Shown: piece by piece, positions 1 to 8,612 of the stretch
Position numbering within the stretch: position 1 is the first letter of the stretch
How the letters are laid out: each line of letters starts with the position of its first letter
NCBI GenBank assembly: GCA_003158415.1
Contig: PMJA01000250.1
Location: 14,601-27,941, forward strand
Source of the DNA: Methylobacter sp.
GTDB taxonomy: Bacteria; Pseudomonadota; Gammaproteobacteria; Methylococcales; Methylomonadaceae
Length of the DNA: 13,341 bases
Reading direction: 5' to 3'
Position numbers and translations under genes: made by a program
Notes under the pieces: model-generated
Seen by the model: the letters and a program-made list of their open reading frames with translations, nothing else
Databases searched by the model: none
Told to the model about the DNA's origin: nothing

Positions 1-134
1 AGTATGCGTTTATACATAGTTTTTGTCGTTTTTGATGTAATCTTTATATTTAAATATGCAATTTATAGGCCAAGCTTTATGAAAGCCCTTTGTGATTAAA
101 AACGGTGCTTATTATACGCGCACTGCAAATGAAA

Positions 135-153
135 ACGCCCCAAAATGGGGCGT
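135..153 (-). terminator. Probable intrinsic terminator of apbC
   Basis: The arms ACGCCCC (135-141) and GGGGCGT (147-153) form a 7-bp GC-rich stem around a five-base AAAAT loop; A142 and T146 could extend it to 8 bp. Read leftward, the stem is followed by a short T run (TTTT, then C, then ATTT). It lies about 95 bases beyond the apbC stop codon, which is a little far but nothing intervenes. The T tract is short, so termination may be incomplete. Confidence 0.55.
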
Positions 154-248
154 AATGTGTAAGACTTTTTCGGTAAGGTCACGCCGGTCTGTTCCTGATA
201 CTTGCAACCCCGGTCTTTATAGGAGGTTTCACGGACTTCGTCGCTACT

Positions 249-1340
249 TTACGTATTCTGCACCACAATGGTCGGAAACCGGGTGCTGAAATCCTTGGTT
301 TTTAACGCCAGTTTCGCCGCCGTTTTACGCGCAATTTCCTTGTAAAGCTGCGCCGGACGGCCATCAGGATCGGCCACTACGGTCGGTTTTCCAGAATCAG
401 CGCATAGCCGTATGGCCATGTCCAGCGGCAATGAACCCAAAAAATCCACCTTGTTTTTCTCGGACATCGCAATACCGCCGCCGGTGCCGAAAATAGCTTC
501 TTCATGGCCGCATGCGCTGCAAATATGCAAGCTCATGTTTTCAACCACACCCAGCACTGGCACGTTGACTTTGGCAAACATGCCCAGACCGCGCTGGGCG
601 TCAATCAGCGCAATATCCTGCGGCGTGGTGACGATGATAGCTCCGCTGACCGGAATCTGCTGGGCCAAGGTCAGTTGTATGTCGCCGGTGCCCGGCGGTA
701 AATCGATAACCAGATAATCCACATCAACCCAGTTGGTATCCCTAAGCAACTGCTGTAGGGTGTTGGTTGCGATAGGCCCGCGCCAGATCATCGGCTGGTC
801 GGCCTCAATCAAATAGCCTATAGACATGGTTTGCAGGCCGTAAGCCATTTTAGGGATCATGGTTTTGTTGTCTACGCTGTCCGGGCGACCGGACAAGCCC
901 AGCATGGTTGGAATACTGGGGCCATAAATGTCGGCATCCAAGATCCCGACTGTTGCGCCTTCTGCCGCCAATGCCAGCGCCAGATTGACGGCCGTCGTCG
1001 ACTTGCCGACGCCACCTTTGCCGGAGGCGACGGCAATAATATTTTTGATGTTCGGTTGCGGCTTCAAGCCCTGTTGTACGGCATGCGATATAATTTTTAC
1101 CGTGACTTCAACAGTCACTTGCCCTATCCCGTCCAGCGTTTTCAGACGTTGTTCGACAGCGGACGTTAATTCAGCAAGATAGCTTTTGGCCGGATAACCC
1201 AGCTCCAGCTTAACGCTGACGTTTGCGCCATCAATGGTGATCGCTTTGACCGATTTTGCAGACACCAAATCGACGCCATGATTGGTATCGATTTGTGTCC
1301 GCAAAATATTTTCTACATCCGTCTTTTCTATGTGTGCCAT
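249..1340 (-). CDS. apbC: Iron-sulfur cluster carrier protein ApbC/Mrp (P-loop ATPase)
   Basis: This is a 363-residue MinD/Mrp-family ATPase that binds and delivers Fe-S clusters to apoproteins in the cytoplasm. The N-terminal ~90 residues look like the MIP18/DUF59 domain that precedes the ATPase in many bacterial Mrp proteins. The deviant Walker A motif GKGGVGKST lies at residues 107-115, with the second lysine typical of the SIMIBI class. It is followed by LDADIYGPS (134-142) and the Walker B-like VIDLPPGTGD (211-220). The cluster-bridging CxxC is present as C274-S-A-C277. Length and motif order are complete for the family. The ATG start is preceded by only a weak ribosome-binding site. It diverges from metG, an arrangement common in gammaproteobacteria, and a hairpin terminator follows it. 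Function is assigned by family; nothing looks broken. Confidence 0.96.
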   Translation of the reverse strand: MAHIEKTDVENILRTQIDTNHGVDLVSAKSVKAITIDGANVSVKLELGYPAKSYLAELTSAVEQRLKTLDGIGQVTVEVTVKIISHAVQQGLKPQPNIKNIIAVASGKGGVGKSTTAVNLALALAAEGATVGILDADIYGPSIPTMLGLSGRPDSVDNKTMIPKMAYGLQTMSIGYLIEADQPMIWRGPIATNTLQQLLRDTNWVDVDYLVIDLPPGTGDIQLTLAQQIPVSGAIIVTTPQDIALIDAQRGLGMFAKVNVPVLGVVENMSLHICSACGHEEAIFGTGGGIAMSEKNKVDFLGSLPLDMAIRLCADSGKPTVVADPDGRPAQLYKEIARKTAAKLALKTKDFSTRFPTIVVQNT

Positions 1341-1477
1341 GATGATTGCTCAGAGTGAATATTGTCAGTAAGTCAGTTTCAACCCATGAATCTGCTCAGG
1401 ATAGGAGGCATTCTACAGATTTTTCAATAAAATTCATTTCTAAATCGATGCGCTATGCGCCGACGCCGTTAATTTTA

Positions 1478-1486
1478 TGCGATAAT
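1478..1486 (+). promoter_or_regulatory. Candidate extended -10 promoter for metG
   Basis: TGCGATAAT (TG-N-GATAAT) matches an extended -10 element. No good -35 hexamer is seen about 17 bases upstream, which fits an extended -10 type. Transcription would start near 1493, giving a leader of about 35 bases to the ATG at 1528. The TTG at 1498 would fall almost at the transcript's 5' end, which argues against its use as the start codon. Confidence 0.45.
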
Positions 1487-1527
1487 CACCGGATTGTTTG
1501 TTTCCGTATTCTTTGAACTTTTACGCC

Positions 1528-3549
1528 ATGTCAGATAGAAAAATTCTCGTTACCAGCGCCTTACCCTACGCAAACGGCCCCATACATTTAGGGCATCTGG
1601 TTGAATATATTCAAACCGATATCTGGGTGCGTTTCCAGAAACAACGCGGTAATTCCTGTTATTTTGTTTGCGCGGATGATACTCACGGCACGCCGATTAT
1701 GCTTAAAGCCGATCGGGAAGGGATTACGCCGGAACAACTCATCGCCCAGGTTGGCAAAGAGCACTTGGCCGATTTTACTGAATTTGGTGTGGCGTTTGAT
1801 AATTACCACAGCACTCATTCCGAAGAAAATAAAGCCTACTCCACGCTGATTTACGAGCGTTTACGTGATGCCGGACACATTAGCTCGCGCACGATTACCC
1901 AAGCGTTTGATCCGGTTAAGAACATGTTTTTGTCCGACCGTTTTATCAAAGGCGAATGCCCTAAATGCGGCGCGGTCGATCAATACGGCGACAGCTGCGA
2001 GGCGTGCGGCGCAACCTACTCGCCTACCGAACTGAAAAACGCCGTTTCCGCGATTTCAGGCGCAAAGCCTATACCTAAAGATTCCGTACATTATTTTTTC
2101 GATCTGGCTAACTTTACCGACATGTTGCGCGATTGGACAAACGCCGGTCATTTGCAGGCGGAAGTGCGCAATAAACTGGCCGAATGGCTAGATGGCGGCC
2201 TGCAACAGTGGGATATAAGCCGCGACGCGCCTTATTTCGGCTTTGAAATCCCCGATGCGCCCGGCAAATATTTTTATGTCTGGCTGGATGCGCCTATCGG
2301 ATACATGGCGAGCTTTAAAAATCTATGTGATAAACAAGGCCTGGATTTTAATGAATTCTGGTCCAAAAACAGTGACGCCGAGCTGTATCATTTTATCGGC
2401 AAAGACATTATTTATTTTCACGCCTTGTTCTGGCCTGCAATGTTAAGCGGCGCACATTTCAGAACGCCCAGCGCTATTTTTGCACATGGTTTTTTAACCG
2501 TGAACGGCGAAAAAATGTCCAAATCGCGAGGCACTTTTATTACCGCAAGAACTTATTTGGAGCACTTAAATCCCGAATACCTGCGTTATTATTTTGCCGC
2601 CAAACTCAGCGCCGGTGTTGATGATATAGACCTGAATTTTGATGATTTCAGTCAGCGGGTTAATTCCGATCTGGTGGGGAAAGTCGTCAATATCGCCAGC
2701 CGTTGCAGCGGTTTTATCGCCAAACGCTTTGATAACCGCTTGGCCGAACAATGCTCTGAACCCGCTTTATTTCAAGACTTTGTCAACGCTAATCAGCCTA
2801 TCGCGGAATTTTATGAAGCCCGTGAATTCGGCAAGGCTATGCGCGAAATCATGGCGCTGGCAGATAAAGCCAATCAATATATTGATGAGAAAAAGCCCTG
2901 GTTGATTGCCAAGGAAGTAGGCAAAGATCAGGAATTGCACGACGTGTGTACCATGGGACTCAACCTGTTCCGGTTGCTGGCTGTTTATTTGAAGCCGGTT
3001 ATTCCTGTCCTGGCTGAAAACGCTGAAAGTTTTTTAAACATAGCCTCACAAGCTTGGCCAATCGGTGCGCAACCCTTGTTGAACCATGCCATCAATGACT
3101 TCAAGCCGTTAATGACGCGAGTTGAAGCTAATAAAATCACGGCGATTGTAGAAGCCTCCAAAGAAAATCTGGAAAAAACCGCAGCACCTTCTTCGACGAT
3201 CAAAAAATTTGAAACTATCGCTAATACCATCGAATTTGATGATTTCGCCAAGCTGGATTTGCGCATAGCCAAAATCATCAAAGCCGATCACGTAGAAGGC
3301 TCGGATAAGTTGCTGCAATTAACCGTTGATATAGGCGATGAAACCCGCAACATATTGGCAGGCATTAAATCCGCTTATGCACCGGAAGATCTGGAAGGTA
3401 AATTAACCCTCGTTATTGCCAATTTAGCGCCCCGGAAAATGCGCTTTGGTTGTTCTGAAGGCATGGTGTTGGCCGCAGGCCCAGGCGGCAAAGACATTTG
3501 GATTTTAAGCCCGGATCAAGGCGCTGTTGCAGGGTTGCGCGTAAAATAA
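1528..3549 (+). CDS. metG: Methionyl-tRNA synthetase
   Basis: This class I aminoacyl-tRNA synthetase charges tRNA-Met in the cytoplasm. The 673-residue product (E. coli MetG is 677) has the HIGH-type signature HLGH at residues 20-23. The zinc knuckle has two CxxC pairs, C144/C147 and C157/C160. KMSKS is at 329-333, and an anticodon-binding helical domain follows. From about residue 568 there is a C-terminal EMAPII-like tRNA-binding/dimerisation domain, beginning [14 protein letters not shown]. The frame is open back to a TTG at 1498, which would add ten residues. I chose ATG 1528 because the sequence [20 protein letters not shown] starts as family members usually do. No strong Shine-Dalgarno is visible. 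It is divergent from apbC and convergent with the ligase gene. Confidence 0.97.
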   Translation: MSDRKILVTSALPYANGPIHLGHLVEYIQTDIWVRFQKQRGNSCYFVCADDTHGTPIMLKADREGITPEQLIAQVGKEHLADFTEFGVAFDNYHSTHSEENKAYSTLIYERLRDAGHISSRTITQAFDPVKNMFLSDRFIKGECPKCGAVDQYGDSCEACGATYSPTELKNAVSAISGAKPIPKDSVHYFFDLANFTDMLRDWTNAGHLQAEVRNKLAEWLDGGLQQWDISRDAPYFGFEIPDAPGKYFYVWLDAPIGYMASFKNLCDKQGLDFNEFWSKNSDAELYHFIGKDIIYFHALFWPAMLSGAHFRTPSAIFAHGFLTVNGEKMSKSRGTFITARTYLEHLNPEYLRYYFAAKLSAGVDDIDLNFDDFSQRVNSDLVGKVVNIASRCSGFIAKRFDNRLAEQCSEPALFQDFVNANQPIAEFYEAREFGKAMREIMALADKANQYIDEKKPWLIAKEVGKDQELHDVCTMGLNLFRLLAVYLKPVIPVLAENAESFLNIASQAWPIGAQPLLNHAINDFKPLMTRVEANKITAIVEASKENLEKTAAPSSTIKKFETIANTIEFDDFAKLDLRIAKIIKADHVEGSDKLLQLTVDIGDETRNILAGIKSAYAPEDLEGKLTLVIANLAPRKMRFGCSEGMVLAAGPGGKDIWILSPDQGAVAGLRVK

Positions 3550-3622
3550 GTTTTTTGTCGAGGCCGCAGGTATTGACTCATAAATAGCATCAATGAATAC
3601 CCTAAGATAATCCATGTCTCTT

Positions 3623-4891
3623 TTATGGGGCGTTTCTATTGAGTCTTATTGCCCAACGCGGTTTAATTAGGTCTTTTTGCTTGATTGCCAGTTCTTCCAT
3701 AGCAAATTTTTTAAGTAGAACGGAGATAAAAATTAAATGATAAAGCAAATCCCAATAGGAAAGCCCTAAAAATGCCGTGCCCACCATATAACAAATCAGT
3801 GATGCACGTAACATAAAACAGTAATTAGTTACCCACTCCATGCCTGCAACATGACGGGTTTTCTTGGGTAATGTCGTAAGGCTTGTTATCGTACCCAGTA
3901 TCAAAGACAACCAAAGCCCAAAAGCGATAAAGCCGTGTTCGGAAAACATTTCGACGTAAGAGCTGTGCCAATCACGTTGCGTGACCCACATCCAGCCCTC
4001 AAAGCCTGCTCCGACAAAGGGATGCTCAAGAGTATGATTCCAGCCATCCGTCCAGGCTTCAATTCTGCTCATCGCCGAGGAATCTTCCTGGTAGGTCTCG
4101 ATAGTATTCATGCGACCGAACCATTCTGCCGGCAGGTAATCCTTGACAAAAAAAGCCCCAACAAAAACCAACGGAATGACAAGATACTTACGCTTGCTGT
4201 TCCAAATCAACATCAGCGTGAGTGCGGCCATCGTCAGTAATGCACCGCGTGACCAGGAGGACAGTGATGCGGCATAAATGATCGGTATTGCCAGGAGTAT
4301 CCCTTTTTTAAACCAGGGATTTAGCGTTTCTTTTTGCCAAATTAATAGTAGCGGAATGCAGATCAGCATGGCTACGGCGAACGCGTTATTTTCTTCAAAC
4401 TGGGTATTGGGGGGGCCATAAACCCGTGCAGAAAAACCCTTCAAGATAGCGAATAGGCCGCCTTTAACTGCAACAATGCCGATTGAAGCCCCAATGGTAA
4501 CGATTAAGGCGTAGAGCTTAAAGCGCGTATTGATCAGTACCAACGTGAAATAAAACGGCAGGTAAATTTTTGTTACGAACCAATATCTCTGCCAGGCAAT
4601 GTCAGGAAAATAAGCTTGTGTTGAGCTGATTGCGAACCATATCCAAAGCATAATAAAAACGGGTATGCGCCAATCTTTAGGAAGGGGCTGCTTATCTTTG
4701 GTGGTAACTGTCCGAAAAGCAACAATTAAGAAAAGCACATAATAGACGGGTAATGATCGAACAGCCCCCCAGGCATAGGCATGGGGGTTTAAATAACTGA
4801 AAACAGCGAGCGATAACACTCCCCACCAAGCATTTTTCCAAGCCGCGATGATACACCCGGCTACAAATATGAGTACAGCTATATCACGCAT
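3623..4891 (-). CDS. O-glycosylation/O-antigen-type ligase, exosortase A-associated type
   Basis: This is a 422-residue polytopic inner-membrane protein of the Wzy/WaaL O-antigen ligase superfamily. About ten hydrophobic segments surround one larger periplasmic region. In WaaL/Wzy-like enzymes that loop takes polysaccharide from an undecaprenyl carrier and joins it to an acceptor. The start MRDIAVLIFVAG and the motif SYLNPHAYAWG (32-42) recall the subfamily annotated as probable O-glycosylation ligase, exosortase A system-associated. Other visible marks are SRGALL (214-219, with the arginine conserved in the superfamily), the GAGFEGW segment near 295-300, and HSSYVEMFSEHG (309-320). Acceptor and sugar are unknown. 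No exosortase or PEP-CTERM protein is present in the window. It sits downstream of the Kdo transferase gene but 153 bases away, with its own promoter candidate. A plain O-antigen ligase/polymerase is the alternative. Confidence 0.8.
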   Translation of the reverse strand: MRDIAVLIFVAGCIIAAWKNAWWGVLSLAVFSYLNPHAYAWGAVRSLPVYYVLFLIVAFRTVTTKDKQPLPKDWRIPVFIMLWIWFAISSTQAYFPDIAWQRYWFVTKIYLPFYFTLVLINTRFKLYALIVTIGASIGIVAVKGGLFAILKGFSARVYGPPNTQFEENNAFAVAMLICIPLLLIWQKETLNPWFKKGILLAIPIIYAASLSSWSRGALLTMAALTLMLIWNSKRKYLVIPLVFVGAFFVKDYLPAEWFGRMNTIETYQEDSSAMSRIEAWTDGWNHTLEHPFVGAGFEGWMWVTQRDWHSSYVEMFSEHGFIAFGLWLSLILGTITSLTTLPKKTRHVAGMEWVTNYCFMLRASLICYMVGTAFLGLSYWDLLYHLIFISVLLKKFAMEELAIKQKDLIKPRWAIRLNRNAP

Positions 4892-4931
4892 GGTATTGAT
4901 TTAATCTTCATGTCTTGACTGAATATGACCG

Positions 4932-4959
4932 ACTATACCAACGGCTTTTGTCAGGTGAA
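4932..4959 (-). promoter_or_regulatory. Candidate promoter for the ligase gene
   Basis: Read leftward, TTCACC (4954-4959) and TATAGT (4932-4937) are separated by 16 bases. Transcription would start near 4925, about 35 bases before the ligase ATG. The -10 is a good match and the -35 a weak one. This suggests the ligase is not simply the last gene of the ribosomal-waaA operon. Confidence 0.35.
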
Positions 4960-5044
4960 AACGAATGTTCCCCCAAGCAGGCCCACTACCGCTCCAATCG
5001 GGGATGATTTTGCCACAAAACAGCGAAGTATCGGTTTAGTTAAA

Positions 5045-6391
5045 TCATAATTGAGCTGATTTCCTGATGGCGAATTTGAGAGTTTCACAGATTCCGGCAA
5101 TAGCTCCCTGATTCTGAAGCACGAATACCTTGCCTTTATCGGCTAAGCTTGTTCTGTAAGATGGTTGATCATACAGCGTCAAAATTGAATTGACTATTGC
5201 ATTCTTGTCTTGACATTGAATAGCAGCATTATAGCTTAGTACGCCGCGCGCAATTTCCTTAAAATTATCCATGTAAGGGCCAAACATGACAGGAACGCCA
5301 ACGGCAGCGGCCTCAAGAATATTATGCCCGCCGCTTGGCACCATGCTACCGCCGATGAAAGCGACATCCGAAGCGGCATAGAGCATTTTTAATTCGCCCA
5401 TCGTGTCAACCAGATAAACATCTGTTTGGGTATTAACGCTATCTCCTGTCGTGCGCATAACTACACTCAGCTGATGCTGTAAACACAGCTTTTTAACGTC
5501 TGCAAAGCGTTCAGGATGTCTGGGCACGAGAACTAATAATAATTTGGGGATTTTTTGCTTAATTTCTTTATAGATGTCCAGAAACAGCGCTTCTTCGTCT
5601 TTATGGGTGCTGGCAATCAACCACACAAATCGATCACCCAATAAATCAGCTTTTACCTGCAAGCCCTGCTCAATAGTCGTCGATGGAATTTCAACATCAA
5701 ACTTGATATTGCCTAAGGTTTGCACTTTTTCAGGGTTCGCACCTATGGCGATAAACCGGTTTGCGTCCTCCTGTGTTTGCGTCGCGATGAGACTTACTTG
5801 CGCCAAAGCGGGACGCACCAATGCAGGAATCCTTTGGTAGCCACGAGACGATTTTTCCGATAGCCTGGCATTGATTATGTATAAGGGAATATTGTTCTTC
5901 CCGCAGCATGCAAAAAGATTGGGCCAGATTTCGGTTTCCATAATAACCGCAAGCCGTGGCTTAAAAAAGTGCATAAACCGATAGACGGCATCAGGCACAT
6001 CATAAGGCAGATAAACATGCGTAACCGTTTCCGGCATCACCGCTTTAACGCGAGCAGAACCGGTAGGCGTGGTCGTGGTAATTAATAACGTGGCATCCGG
6101 GTGCTGCTGTTGTATTTGCCTAACCAGCGGAAATAAAGCCTCAGCCTCACCTACGGAAACGGCATGAAACCAGATAACGTTCCGAGGGAATTTTTTATGG
6201 TATAAAGCGAAACGTTCGCGCCATCGGCATCGATAGGCGGGCGCTCTAATACCGCGCCAGAACAGACGCAAAAGTATGAAAGGGATTAACAGATAAAAAA
6301 GGCCGGAATAAAAAGCACGCAAGGCCCAGGAGGCAAGATGCAAGATGCAAGAAGTTATTGTCTTCACCTCGCATCTTGAACCTTTCATCAC
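5045..6391 (-). CDS. waaA: 3-deoxy-D-manno-octulosonic acid (Kdo) transferase
   Basis: This GT30-family membrane-associated glycosyltransferase transfers Kdo from CMP-Kdo to lipid IVA in LPS core synthesis. It has an N-terminal anchor (about residues 26-45) and the segment RAPAYRCRWRERF. The probable catalytic base is E82 in HAVSVGEAEAL. METEIWPN (151-158), LVPRHPERF (288-296) and GGHNILEAA (354-362) are typical of the C-terminal nucleotide-sugar half. At 448 residues it is longer than E. coli WaaA (425). The extra ~23 N-terminal residues are encoded by a 7-bp tandem repeat and its inverted copy. The given start is a GTG only three bases after the rplI stop; ATG 6386-6388 is next. Homology proper begins around residue 25, so a TTG at 6320-6322 could also be the real start. 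It is the fifth gene of the rpsF operon by spacing. Confidence 0.93.
   Translation of the reverse strand: MMKGSRCEVKTITSCILHLASWALRAFYSGLFYLLIPFILLRLFWRGIRAPAYRCRWRERFALYHKKFPRNVIWFHAVSVGEAEALFPLVRQIQQQHPDATLLITTTTPTGSARVKAVMPETVTHVYLPYDVPDAVYRFMHFFKPRLAVIMETEIWPNLFACCGKNNIPLYIINARLSEKSSRGYQRIPALVRPALAQVSLIATQTQEDANRFIAIGANPEKVQTLGNIKFDVEIPSTTIEQGLQVKADLLGDRFVWLIASTHKDEEALFLDIYKEIKQKIPKLLLVLVPRHPERFADVKKLCLQHQLSVVMRTTGDSVNTQTDVYLVDTMGELKMLYAASDVAFIGGSMVPSGGHNILEAAAVGVPVMFGPYMDNFKEIARGVLSYNAAIQCQDKNAIVNSILTLYDQPSYRTSLADKGKVFVLQNQGAIAGICETLKFAIRKSAQL
6333..6378. repeat. 7-bp tandem repeat with inverted copy at the waaA 5' end
   Basis: The unit GCAAGAT occurs at 6333-6339 and 6340-6346, followed by a partial GCAAGA at 6347-6352. 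The inverted copy GCATCTTG lies at 6371-6378 and can pair with CAAGATGC at 6334-6341 or 6341-6348. The result is an 8-bp stem with a 22- to 29-base loop, just inside the annotated waaA start. In the transcript it could mask or expose the translation start region. It lies in waaA's non-conserved N-terminal extension. Confidence 0.7.
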
Positions 6392-6394
6392 ATC

Positions 6395-6844
6395 TTATGC
6401 TTCAGCAGCAACTTTTATCGACAGTGTAACGATAACATCGGAGTGTAAGCTGATGTCGATGGGATACTCGCCAATATGGCGAATAGTTCCATTCGGCAAA
6501 CGAATTTGATGTTTTTCGACGGCAATACCTGCAACCGTAATCGCTTCGGCAATATTATGAGTGCCGATTGAACCAAACAAGCGGCCTTCATCACCCGCTT
6601 TATGGGTAATTACCACTTCAAGTTTGCTCAGTTCATTGCCCAGCTTTTGAGCAGCGCTCAGCTTTTCAGCAGCCGCTTTTTCAAGTTCTGCGCGACGTTC
6701 TTCAAACTCGGCAATTTTCTTGGCAGTAGCGGCAACAGCTTTACCTTGTGGAACGAGATAGTTTCTACCGTAACCTGATTTGATAGTGACTCTGTCACCC
6801 AGATTACCCAAGTTTGCTATCTTTTCAAGAAGAATAACTTCCAT
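6395..6844 (-). CDS. rplI: 50S ribosomal protein L9
   Basis: This is the L9 protein of the large subunit (149 residues, same size as E. coli L9), which binds 23S rRNA near the L1 stalk. The N-terminal rRNA-binding domain carries the signature [13 protein letters not shown] (24-36). An alanine/lysine/glutamate-rich connecting helix follows (about 40-75). The C-terminal domain carries [12 protein letters not shown] (84-95) and RLPNG. The ATG at 6842-6844 has a GAGG ribosome-binding site eight bases upstream. It lies 57 bases after the DUF2232 gene and 3 bases before waaA. In many relatives dnaB follows rplI; here waaA does. Confidence 0.98.
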   Translation of the reverse strand: MEVILLEKIANLGNLGDRVTIKSGYGRNYLVPQGKAVAATAKKIAEFEERRAELEKAAAEKLSAAQKLGNELSKLEVVITHKAGDEGRLFGSIGTHNIAEAITVAGIAVEKHQIRLPNGTIRHIGEYPIDISLHSDVIVTLSIKVAAEA

Positions 6845-6901
6845 CTTTTAATCCTCGCCTTTCGGTTTTTAACCGACTATTTGTACGCCATCAGGCGTGT
6901 G

Positions 6902-7783
6902 TTAATTCGATTTTTTTTTGCGTAAGTTCAACCACGGGTCGCTCAAACCAACCAGGGCAACGAGCAGCATGGCATGCGGTATCAAAAACAGGGTTATATA
7001 GAGCATCGGCACTATATAACGCGCCAGTTTCATGTTGGCGAATACGGTATGCAATACAGCCGTCCCGATCACTGTGTATAACACAAAGAGCAAGATACTG
7101 ATATTCCATGCCATTTCGGAGATCTGTCCTGGGACTGCCCAGGCAATAGCTACGATAGCAATCGTAACTATAGATAGCCTAGGTTTAGTATCCAAGGACA
7201 AAAACTCTTGCCTGAAGCCGCCCGGATTATAGAGATTCGCCTGCCACCACCGCCCCATAAACAAGCCAAACAGCAAGCCGAATACCGATCCTGCCGCAAC
7301 TATGCCGGTCATGTAATGCGCAAGCGCATCGATAGTTCGCTGAATATCTACAACGGGTGCGTCAGCCGGAATCATTTGGGTAAGGACGGCTTTCCACATA
7401 TCGGTAGGCTCTGACGCATACAGGTAAAAACCGATAACGCCAAGTATGCCAATCAATACCGCAATTTCAACCGCCAGAGATAAATGTCGTCCTTCTCTTA
7501 ATACGATTGAAATCAACCAGACCGGTAACCACAACACCAGTACGTATAGCAATGCAAACTGGTAATTACCGAGTGCCAGAAACCCTAATAGTCCGGCTGC
7601 CACACTGGAGCTGACTAAAATAGTCAGTCCTTCGAAAGCGCCCAGTCTTAATGTGACGAGAGCGATCGTGGCTGAACTTATAACACTGACCGGGGGCGCA
7701 ATGAGCGACAATAATGCGAGCGTTGTAGCCACTATCATGGCTTGTATTCTGCCCCGCATAATGTATGTCGCTAAAAAATTCAC
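6902..7783 (-). CDS. DUF2232 family integral membrane protein
   Basis: This 293-residue, strongly hydrophobic protein has roughly seven or eight predicted membrane helices and a short basic C-terminus (LRKKKSN). It occupies the position between rpsR and rplI where Pseudomonas and other gammaproteobacteria carry a DUF2232 membrane protein of unknown function. I assign the family from that context and from the start MNFLATYIMRGRIQAMIV, which resembles family members. The start is a GTG at 7781-7783 with the purine-rich GGAGGGGG just upstream. The first in-frame ATG (7757-7759) would remove the conserved residues before MRGR. It lies 15 bases after rpsR, so it is very likely co-transcribed. No enzymatic motif is visible. 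Confidence 0.88.
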   Translation of the reverse strand: MNFLATYIMRGRIQAMIVATTLALLSLIAPPVSVISSATIALVTLRLGAFEGLTILVSSSVAAGLLGFLALGNYQFALLYVLVLWLPVWLISIVLREGRHLSLAVEIAVLIGILGVIGFYLYASEPTDMWKAVLTQMIPADAPVVDIQRTIDALAHYMTGIVAAGSVFGLLFGLFMGRWWQANLYNPGGFRQEFLSLDTKPRLSIVTIAIVAIAWAVPGQISEMAWNISILLFVLYTVIGTAVLHTVFANMKLARYIVPMLYITLFLIPHAMLLVALVGLSDPWLNLRKKKSN

Positions 7784-7798
7784 GCCCCCTCCAGGTCT

Positions 7799-8026
7799 CT
7801 ATTTGTGTGCGTCGCAGAACGGCAGTAAGGCAATAAAACGGGCGCGTTTTATTGCAACACATAGCTGTCTTTGATACTTGGCGCTGGTTCCTGTGATGCG
7901 GCTAGGAACAATTTTGCCGGTTTCGGTAATATAATCACTTAATAAATCCAGATCTTTATAATCGATCTGTGTTCCGCCTTCTGCACTGAATCGGCAGAAT
8001 TTTTTGCGTCTGATGTTACGCGCCAT
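7799..8026 (-). CDS. rpsR: 30S ribosomal protein S18
   Basis: S18 is a small-subunit protein (75 residues, same length as E. coli) that forms a heterodimer with S6 on the platform of the 30S subunit. The sequence is highly conserved: RRKKFCRF near the N-terminus, [13 protein letters not shown], then [19 protein letters not shown] and [12 protein letters not shown]. The ATG has an AAGGA ribosome-binding site eight bases upstream. It is 33 bases after rpsF and 15 before the DUF2232 gene. A single cysteine remains in the KFCRF position, as in E. coli. Confidence 0.98.
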   Translation of the reverse strand: MARNIRRKKFCRFSAEGGTQIDYKDLDLLSDYITETGKIVPSRITGTSAKYQRQLCVAIKRARFIALLPFCDAHK

Positions 8027-8059
8027 AATAATTTTCCTTAAATCCGATAAATTAGAGTG

Positions 8060-8527
8060 TTATTCAGCAATGATTTCGTCAGCATCAAAATCGACATCGA
8101 CATCGTCTAAGTCAATTTCGTCATCGAGATCACCTGTTGCCGGCACGACTACCGCTTCTCTGGCCGCCGCATCTTTAGCTCTGGATTCAGCCGCCTTATT
8201 TTCTTCAGCTGTTGACGTAGCAATGGCGGACGGCTCAGTGACGGCCACTTTTTGCAATAAAGTCATGCTACGCAAAATAGCATCATTAAAACGGAAGCCG
8301 CTTTCCAGTTCTTCCAATGTCGCTTGATCACACTCAACATTCATCAGCACATAATGGGCTTTATGAATTTTTCTAATGGGATAAGCCAGATGTCTACGAC
8401 CCCAATCTTCCAAACGGTGAATGGTGCCGGATGCGGCTTCGATAGTTGACTTATAACGTTCAATCATCGCTGGAACCTGAGCGCTTTGATCAGGATGGAC
8501 TAAAAAGACAATTTCATAATGTCGCAT
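8060..8527 (-). CDS. rpsF: 30S ribosomal protein S6
   Basis: S6 is a small-subunit protein binding the central domain of 16S rRNA together with S18. Residues 1-95 are the conserved RRM-like fold: [15 protein letters not shown], then [14 protein letters not shown] (38-51), HKAHYVLMN and FRFNDAILR. The tail is long, giving 155 residues against about 131-135 in E. coli. It has an alanine/glutamate-rich stretch (about 105-125) and then a very acidic end in which 13 of the last 23 residues are Asp or Glu. In E. coli the S6 C-terminus is a RimK glutamylation target; here acidity is already encoded. The ATG has an AAGG Shine-Dalgarno. It is the first gene of the operon rpsF-rpsR-DUF2232-rplI-waaA. 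Confidence 0.98.
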   Translation of the reverse strand: MRHYEIVFLVHPDQSAQVPAMIERYKSTIEAASGTIHRLEDWGRRHLAYPIRKIHKAHYVLMNVECDQATLEELESGFRFNDAILRSMTLLQKVAVTEPSAIATSTAEENKAAESRAKDAAAREAVVVPATGDLDDEIDLDDVDVDFDADEIIAE

Positions 8528-8585
8528 TATTTTTCCTTTCGGTTAAGCCTTCCCTCTCTGTCTTAAAAAGAAGGTAAAGCAAGGA

Positions 8586-8600
8586 GGAGCGGTATGCTCC
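8586..8600 (-). promoter_or_regulatory. Leader hairpin upstream of rpsF, candidate S6:S18 autoregulatory element
   Basis: On the transcribed strand GGAGC (8596-8600) pairs with GCTCC (8586-8590) around a loop reading ATACC, so ACCG spans the loop and the stem. It lies between the rpsF promoter candidate and the start codon. S6:S18 complexes are known to bind a hairpin with a conserved CCG in rpsF leaders of many bacteria, imitating their 16S rRNA site. The assignment rests on position plus an ACCG in the right kind of place; I have not aligned it with the published motif. Confidence 0.45.
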
Positions 8601-8612
8601 GTTGAACCGCGC

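Noticed and set aside
111..116. Leftward TATAAT near 111 as a promoter for a gene off the left edge
   Set aside because: No matching -35 box and only six codons of a possible frame before the window ends, so it cannot be supported.
92..289. 65-codon plus-strand frame ahead of and overlapping the apbC 3' end
   Set aside because: It overlaps the apbC end and its terminator hairpin, has no ribosome-binding site, and gives an Arg/Tyr/Cys-rich composition unlike a real protein.
1498..1527. TTG-initiated N-terminal extension of metG
   Set aside because: Family members begin at the ATG at 1528, and the extended -10 box would place the TTG at the very 5' end of the transcript.
3550..3622. GGTATT/AATACC pair between metG and the ligase gene as a bidirectional terminator
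   Set aside because: Only six A/T-rich pairs around a long loop and no T tract; too weak to call.
4976..5012. CCCC/GGGG inverted segment after waaA as a terminator
   Set aside because: The stem is about six pairs with a G-U, the loop is about 20 bases, and there is no T run immediately after it.
6891..7109. 72-codon minus-strand frame overlapping the end of the DUF2232 gene
   Set aside because: It lies inside the well-supported membrane protein gene in another frame and has no start signal.
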